Assembly (NCBI RefSeq): GCF_000716715.1
Contig: NZ_JNYJ01000028.1
Coordinates: 1-64,000, forward strand
Direction of reading: 5' to 3'
DNA: 64,000 nt
DNA from: Dactylosporangium aurantiacum
Lineage (GTDB): Bacteria > Actinomycetota > Actinomycetes > Mycobacteriales > Micromonosporaceae
Within the stretch, counting starts at the first letter, position 1, and each line of letters opens with the position of its first letter. A model generated the notes under the pieces. The model saw only the letters and a list, made by a program, of their open reading frames with translations, was not told the origin of the DNA and did not search any database. The translations under genes and the position numbers were made by a program. Below are positions 59,350 through 64,000 of the stretch, piece after piece.

Positions 59350-61959
59350 GTGCGATGGGACAATCTGAAGGCGGCCGGCGGTCCCGGCACCGGTGATGCC
59401 GGGCCAGTGCGAGCCCTGCCGCTCGCACTGCCCGGGGCCGTCGCCCGCACCTTCGACACCCCGGAGTTCCGGGGTGTCACGTTCTACGAGGTGCAGGCAA
59501 AGTCCCTGATCAACCGGGTTCCCGGGCGGTCGAGGGTGCCGTTCGAATGGACGATCAACCCGTATCGGGGCTGCTCGCACGCGTGCGTCTACTGCCTCAC
59601 CGGCGACACCCCGATCCTCATGGCCGACGGCACCACCCGCCCCCTCGCAGACCTGCGCCCGGGCGACGCGATCATCGGCACCGTGCGTGACGGACGGTTG
59701 CGGCGCTACGTGCCGACGACCGTCCTCGCGCACTGGTCGACCGTGAAGGCCGCGCACCGCGTCACCCTGCACGACGGCACGACCCTGATCGCCTCCGGCG
59801 ACCACCGCTTCCTGTCCGACCGCGGCTGGAAGCACGTCACGGGCGCCCGGCACGGCCGCGCCCGCCGGCCCCACCTGACCACCGCCAACCGGCTCGCCGG
59901 CTTCGGCGCCCTGCCGGAGCGCCCGCCCGAGTCACCGGCGTACCGGCGCGGCTATCTGTGCGGCTTCGTGCACGGCGACGGTCACGTCGGCCCCGTCGCA
60001 CCCGCCGCGCTGCGCCGGGCCAGGGCATATGCCACGGCGTGCGGCGGGCTGCACGCGATGGCCCACGACGACCGCGAGTACGCGGGCGCCAGCGTCCGGG
60101 ACGCGAGCGCCGTCCTCGACTGGCCCGACGAGCCGGCCCGCGCCTGGCGGCAGGGGTTCGTCGCGGGGCTGTTCGACGCCGCGGGGCAGCTCTCCCCCGG
60201 CGACGGCGACCTGCCCGTCTTCGACCTGGTCGACAAGGTCGTCATCGACTGGCTCGTCGAGTGCCTGGCGGTGCTCGGCTTCGCCACCGTCACCGACGGC
60301 ACCCTGACCAGGGTGCTCGGCGGGGTGCGGGAGCGGCTGCGGTTCGGGCTCATGTTCGCCCCGGCCACCCCGACCGGCACCGTCGCCGGCGAGCTCGTCC
60401 GCGGCGACGACGGCCTGCGGGTGACCGCGATCGAGCCGCTCGGCGTCGACCTGCCCATGTTCGACATCACCACCGGCACCGGCGACTTCATCGCCGCCGG
60501 GGTGGTCAGCCACAACTGCTTCGCCCGCAACACCCACACCTACCTCGACCTGGACGCCGGCCACGACTTCGACTCGCAGATCGTGGTCAAGGTCAACGCC
60601 GCCGACGTGCTGCGCCGCGAGCTGGCCGCGCCGTCGTGGCCGGGCAAGCACCTGGCGATGGGCACCAACGTCGACTGCTACCAGCGCGCCGAGGGGCGGT
60701 ATCAGCTGATGCCCGGCATCCTCGCCGCGCTGCGCGACCACGCGAACCCGTTCTCGATCCTCACCAAGGGCACCCTGATCGCCCGCGACCTCGACCTGCT
60801 GACCCAGGCGGCGGCGGTGACGAGTGTCAGCGTGTCGATGTCGATCGGCTTCCTCGACGAGGCGCTGTGGCGCTCCGTGGAGCCGGGCACGCCCAGCCCG
60901 CGCCGCCGGCTCGACGTGGTGCGCCGCTTCGCCGACGCCGGGTTCGCCGTCGGGGTCCTCATGGCCCCGATCCTGCCCGGCCTCACCGACACGCCCGAGT
61001 CGATCGACGCGACCGTCGCCGCCCTCGCCGCGGCCGGCGCCGCCAGCGTGGTGCCGTTGCCGCTGCACCTGCGCCCCGGCGCGCGGGAGTGGTATCAGGC
61101 GTGGCTGGCCCGCGAGCACCCGCACCTGGTGCCGCGCTACCGCCAGCTGTACGGCGCCGGCGCGTACACCGGCCAGGCCTACCAGCGTGAGGTCGCCGCC
61201 CGGGTCCGCCTCGCCTGCCGCCGCCACGGCCTGCCGACGGGCGGCACCGGCACGACCCGCCAACCGTCCGCCGGCCCGCCTGACGTCCCGACCGCCGTCC
61301 CGACCGCCGTCCCGACCGCCGTCCCGACCGCCGTCCCGACCGCCGTCCCGTCCGGCGTCCTGTTCGGCGGCCTGCTGGACGGGCTGGCGGACGGATTGAC
61401 GGGCAGGCCGACGGACGGGCTGGCGGGCGGGCTGGCGGGCGGGCGTTCCGTGGGACCTTCACCCGCTGGTTCACCACCCGACGCGCTGTTCGGCACCGAG
61501 CCGCTCGCGGCACCGGAGACGGCGGCAGGGGCGGCGCGCGGGCCGTCGCCGGCTGGGCGGCCGCGGTCCGTGACGGAGGTCGATGCGGAGACAAAGGTCG
61601 GGGCAGCCGCGCCCGACCGGGTCGCCACCACCGCCGTGCCGGGGCGGCCCGCGACCACCGCCGCGGACGATCGAGCGGCCACCGCCGCGGACGATCGAGC
61701 GACCACCGCCACGGGTGACCGGTCCGCCACCGCTCCGGGTGACCGCGCGACCACCGCCGCGGGTGACCGGACGAGCGCCGCTACGGGCGATCGGGTGACC
61801 ACCGCCCCGGGCGGCCGGACGATCGTCGCCGCGGGTGACCGGGCAGGCGCCGCCACGGGTGACCGGGCGGGCATCACCGCGGGCGAGCGGGCGGGTGCCG
61901 TGGCGGGTGGACGGGGGATCCGGCTGGTGGAAACCGTCGAGCAGCTGTCGTTGCTGTGA
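59350..61959 (+). CDS. Rv2578c-family radical SAM protein interrupted by an intein
   Basis: An 869-aa precursor. The N-extein reaches CSHACVY (Cys75, Cys79); the intein runs from Cys82 to Asn389, and Cys390 starts the C-extein (CFARNTHTYLDLDAG). After splicing the motif reads C-x3-C-x2-C, so the third cluster Cys is the +1 residue. C-extein has the usual radical SAM barrel (HLAMGTNVDCYQ, NPFSILTKGTLIARDLDLL). Residues about 640-855 are a low-complexity tail, including PTAV repeats, before the conserved end ETVEQLSLL. The substrate of the family is unknown. The ATG at 59350 lacks a strong ribosome site. Confidence 0.92.
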   Translation: MRWDNLKAAGGPGTGDAGPVRALPLALPGAVARTFDTPEFRGVTFYEVQAKSLINRVPGRSRVPFEWTINPYRGCSHACVYCLTGDTPILMADGTTRPLADLRPGDAIIGTVRDGRLRRYVPTTVLAHWSTVKAAHRVTLHDGTTLIASGDHRFLSDRGWKHVTGARHGRARRPHLTTANRLAGFGALPERPPESPAYRRGYLCGFVHGDGHVGPVAPAALRRARAYATACGGLHAMAHDDREYAGASVRDASAVLDWPDEPARAWRQGFVAGLFDAAGQLSPGDGDLPVFDLVDKVVIDWLVECLAVLGFATVTDGTLTRVLGGVRERLRFGLMFAPATPTGTVAGELVRGDDGLRVTAIEPLGVDLPMFDITTGTGDFIAAGVVSHNCFARNTHTYLDLDAGHDFDSQIVVKVNAADVLRRELAAPSWPGKHLAMGTNVDCYQRAEGRYQLMPGILAALRDHANPFSILTKGTLIARDLDLLTQAAAVTSVSVSMSIGFLDEALWRSVEPGTPSPRRRLDVVRRFADAGFAVGVLMAPILPGLTDTPESIDATVAALAAAGAASVVPLPLHLRPGAREWYQAWLAREHPHLVPRYRQLYGAGAYTGQAYQREVAARVRLACRRHGLPTGGTGTTRQPSAGPPDVPTAVPTAVPTAVPTAVPTAVPSGVLFGGLLDGLADGLTGRPTDGLAGGLAGGRSVGPSPAGSPPDALFGTEPLAAPETAAGAARGPSPAGRPRSVTEVDAETKVGAAAPDRVATTAVPGRPATTAADDRAATAADDRATTATGDRSATAPGDRATTAAGDRTSAATGDRVTTAPGGRTIVAAGDRAGAATGDRAGITAGERAGAVAGGRGIRLVETVEQLSLL
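59593..60516 (+). other. Intein with degraded LAGLIDADG endonuclease
   Basis: 308 residues. Block A begins CLTGDTPILMADG; block B has IASGDHRFL; block F PMFDITTGTGDFI; block G ends VVSHN before Cys (+1). So splicing residues Cys1, His, Asn and +1 Cys are all present. Homing endonuclease motif 1 (LCGFVHGDG, 122-130) keeps its Asp; motif 2 (VAGLFDAAG, 190-198) has Ala197 where the catalytic Asp should be. Splicing should work, homing probably not. Confidence 0.9.
61284..61349 (+). repeat. Short tandem repeat coding PTAV
   Basis: Five to six copies of the 12-mer CCGACCGCCGTC encode PTAV repeats in the tail of the radical SAM protein. Downstream (61660-61900) a looser 21-24 nt repeat encodes variants of GDRATTA. 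Confidence 0.85.
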
Positions 61960-62004
61960 TCGGCGGTCAGGAAACCGTCAGCTAGCGTGCATAAGCTCGG
62001 TCGT

Positions 62005-62715
62005 ATGCGTGCTCGTGCCGGTGACTTCCTGGTGCTCCTCGCGCCGACCGTCGTGGTCGGCGTGCTGGTGCCGGTCGTGGCCAGAGACGACCCGGGCGCC
62101 TATGTGCCGTTGCTGCTCGCGCTGCTGGTCATCGCCACGATCGGGATCGCGTTCGGGCTGATCCTGCTGGCGCAGACGACCCGGGGGCCGTCGACGTTCG
62201 CGATCGTGGTGTGGCGGGAGCAGGCGGCGTTCCGGGTCCGGCCCAGCTTCCGCCGGCAGTGCGTGTTCTACGGGGTGCTCGGCGCCGCACTGATCCTGAT
62301 GGCGTTCAACGGTTTCCGGGTCGGTCACCTGTCGGTGCTGCGGGCCATGTCGTACGGGATCATCGTCCTCACCACCCTGTTCCTGCTGATCCTGTCGGTC
62401 AGGATGCTGCGCAGCGGCCCGCTGGTCCTCACCGCCGAAGGCATCGCGATCGACGGTGGTCGTTCGTTCGTACCGTGGGACGCCCTGGACACCACGTCCG
62501 AGCCGGGCACGTGGGCGGTCTGCAGCCCTGAGCTGGTGCGGGGTCGGCGGGTGCGGGAGTTCCGGCCCGGTGAGGACGTGCCCCTCGAGGTGTCGCTGTA
62601 CTTCCTGACCCGCGTCATCGACCTGTACGCGCGGCAGCCGGAGCGGCGCGCCGCGATCGGTACCCCGGAGGAGCTGGAGCGGCTGCGCGGCACGCTCACC
62701 CGGCAGGTCACCTGA
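62005..62715 (+). CDS. Hypothetical membrane protein
   Basis: A 236-aa protein with four membrane segments (FLVLLAPTVVVGVLVPVVAR; LLLALLVIATIGIAFGLILL; VFYGVLGAALILMAFNGF; GIIVLTTLFLLILSV) and an inner C-terminus with VLTAEGIAIDGGRSFVPWDA, which looks PH-like. Its C-terminus (YARQPERRAAIGTPEELERL) resembles that of the gene at 63266. ATG at 62005. Confidence 0.65.
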   Translation: MRARAGDFLVLLAPTVVVGVLVPVVARDDPGAYVPLLLALLVIATIGIAFGLILLAQTTRGPSTFAIVVWREQAAFRVRPSFRRQCVFYGVLGAALILMAFNGFRVGHLSVLRAMSYGIIVLTTLFLLILSVRMLRSGPLVLTAEGIAIDGGRSFVPWDALDTTSEPGTWAVCSPELVRGRRVREFRPGEDVPLEVSLYFLTRVIDLYARQPERRAAIGTPEELERLRGTLTRQVT

Positions 62716-62746
62716 TCCCGTCCGCGCCGCGGGAGACCGTTGAGCT

Positions 62747-63262
62747 GTGCGTGGTCCGGTCCCGCGGGCGTTGGTGACCGTCGTGGCCGGCGGCGTCGGC
62801 TACTACCTGGTCCCGCTGCGCGTGGTGAGCGCCGCCGCGGACTGGCTGCAGGCCGGTGTCGCCGTGGTCGCGTTCGGTGTGCTGGTCGCGTCGTTCCGGC
62901 GGCAGCTGCGCCGGCAGCTGCACGGCGAGGGGACGCCGGAGATGCGGCTGGAGACCCTGCTGCACCTGCTCATCGTCACCGTGCTGGGGTTCTCGCTCGG
63001 GTACGTGGTGCTCGCCGGCCACGAAGGGCAGTTCGCCGGGCTGACCACCAGGACCGACGCGCTGTACTTCACGCTGACCACGCTCGCCACCGTCGGCTAC
63101 GGCGACGTGCACCCGGTCGGGCAGGCCGCCAGGATCACGGTCAGCGGCCAGATCCTGTTCAACCTCATCTACGTCGGCGCGGCGGTCGCGATGATCGGCG
63201 GTGCCGTCCAGCGCCGGCTCGCCCCCGATCGGGTGACGCAGCACGTGGACCGCAATCCGTAG
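62747..63262 (+). CDS. Potassium channel (two-pore-type filter)
   Basis: A 171-aa membrane protein. TLATVGYGD (filter TVGYGD, 115-120) between two membrane segments, plus an earlier hydrophobic segment. This is the pore module of a small K+ channel; no regulatory domain is attached. GTG start. It lies between two related membrane proteins. Confidence 0.88.
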   Translation: MRGPVPRALVTVVAGGVGYYLVPLRVVSAAADWLQAGVAVVAFGVLVASFRRQLRRQLHGEGTPEMRLETLLHLLIVTVLGFSLGYVVLAGHEGQFAGLTTRTDALYFTLTTLATVGYGDVHPVGQAARITVSGQILFNLIYVGAAVAMIGGAVQRRLAPDRVTQHVDRNP

Positions 63263-63265
63263 CGT

Positions 63266-63994
63266 ATGGCCATGACCGCGCCGCGACGCAACCCGCTGAA
63301 CTGGCTGTGGGTCGCCGTCCCGCCCGCGGTGACGCTGCTGGGCGGTGCCCTGCTGCTGGCGTACGGCGGGCCGGTGCTGCTGCCGTTCGTGCTGGCGAAC
63401 GTGGTCGTGCACGGCGCCAACTTCGCGGTCAACGAGCTGCGCCGCCGGGAGGACGGGCCGGCGCGACCCGCGTGGGAGTTCCACCGGCCGTTCCGTGAGG
63501 GGTGCGCCGGGGTCGGCCGGCTGTTCGCGGTCGGCTCGGTGCTGCTCGCCGGCGCGCCGCTGGCCGGGGCCGGTCCGGTCGTCACCGCCGGTGCGCTCGC
63601 CGCCGCGGCCGCGCTGTACGCGACCGGCGTCCGCGGGCTGTCGCGGCTCGTGCGCGGCACGCCCACCGTCCGGCTCACCGGCGACGGCGTGGCGGTCGGG
63701 TCGCGGACGTACCGCTGGGACGGTGTCGAACGGGTCGAGCTCAACGGCGACCGGTGGCACCCGCGGATCGACCTGCAGGTGGTGGGCCGGCCGCGGCCGG
63801 TGACGGTGCGGCCGGAGGACGTCGACGGCAGCCTGCTGTTCCTGCTCGACCTGATCGGGTACTACGTCGCGCACCCCGCACGGCGTCCGTCGATCGGTGC
63901 CCCCGCCGAGGCGGTGCGGGTCCACGCGGCGCTGCTCGGGGCGCGGCTGTCGGCGGGACTGGCCGGCGGTCCGACCCCGATCCCGGCGCACTGA
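63266..63994 (+). CDS. Hypothetical membrane protein, related to 62005 gene
   Basis: A 242-aa protein with membrane segments (VAVPPAVTLLGGALLLAYGG; PLAGAGPVVTAGALAAAAAL) and a C-terminal domain TVRLTGDGVAVGSRTYRWDG, like the PH-type end of the gene at 62005. It starts 4 bp after the channel stop. Both may belong with the channel. Confidence 0.65.
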   Translation: MAMTAPRRNPLNWLWVAVPPAVTLLGGALLLAYGGPVLLPFVLANVVVHGANFAVNELRRREDGPARPAWEFHRPFREGCAGVGRLFAVGSVLLAGAPLAGAGPVVTAGALAAAAALYATGVRGLSRLVRGTPTVRLTGDGVAVGSRTYRWDGVERVELNGDRWHPRIDLQVVGRPRPVTVRPEDVDGSLLFLLDLIGYYVAHPARRPSIGAPAEAVRVHAALLGARLSAGLAGGPTPIPAH

Positions 63995-64000
63995 CCGGTT

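Overview
This is high-GC actinobacterial DNA, most like the Micromonosporaceae. The evidence is codon use rich in G and C at third positions, many GTG starts, the SepX/GlpR-Glp pair, an Rv2578c-type radical SAM protein with an intein, DUF6758, GPP34 and SigE-type sigma proteins, and a SigR-type promoter in front of thioredoxin. The family call is an inference; no rRNA is present to settle it.

Left part (1 to about 30.75 kb) is an accessory island that ends next to an intact tRNA-Ala gene. It starts with a worn type I-G (formerly I-U) CRISPR array and a translationally coupled interference operon csb1-csb2-cas3-csb3; cas1, cas2 and cas4 are not in the window. Upstream of csb1 is what looks like a mini-CRISPR: a half-preserved repeat, a 35-nt spacer and the start of a second repeat. 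Its seed matches the divergent csb1 / small-ORF promoter region at 17 of 18 bases counted from 7501, and within the spacer the only mismatch in the first 17 positions is at position 6. This is the layout of a CreA/CreR-type guide that would use Cascade to repress either the cas operon or a small toxin-like gene. Two frameshifted gene remnants (HerA-like ATPase, TPR/Sel1-like) follow. A long minus-strand cluster (9.1-18.1 kb) encodes a DnaQ-like exonuclease, a radical SAM enzyme, an NDK-like kinase, a thymidylate-synthase homologue with Asp where TS has its substrate Asn (a cytidylate-type substitution), a CgeB-like glycosyltransferase, an anchored protein, GPP34, an acetamidase/formamidase and an amino acid permease. 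An HTH regulator coupled to an HD phosphohydrolase comes next, then a defence pair (AbiTii-domain protein plus a 1193-aa nuclease-NACHT-zinc-finger protein), and integrative-element genes (replication-relaxation protein, small ORFs, large serine recombinase). The recombinase stop codon lies in a partial copy of the tRNA-Ala 3' end, as expected for an attachment site.

Right part (31.1-64 kb) reads as core chromosome: tRNA-Ala with terminator, sepX/glpR-rimJ-glp-galU, a membrane diguanylate cyclase, 5-formyl-THF cyclo-ligase, an FmdB zinc-ribbon gene preceded by a perfect CIRCE operator, DUF2231, a Fur regulator with an MpaB-type oxygenase, a large membrane protein, an SDR/TetR pair with a visible operator, a RecB-type nuclease, MarC, a GH18 chitinase, TetR, a PHP phosphoesterase, an ECF sigma factor with membrane partner, a PH-domain protein, two copies of a 52/53-aa membrane peptide with the same promoter, a TrmH-type methyltransferase, an HTTM protein, MaoC, an RraB-type protein, a DCC thiol protein, thioredoxin, the intein-split radical SAM protein, and three small membrane proteins including a potassium channel.

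Most convincing new observations: the mini-CRISPR guide facing the cas promoter; the cytidylate-type TS homologue packaged with kinase, glycosyltransferase and radical SAM genes; the AbiTii/nuclease-NACHT pair; the CIRCE element on fmdB; and the intein placed exactly at the third cluster-binding cysteine of a radical SAM enzyme.
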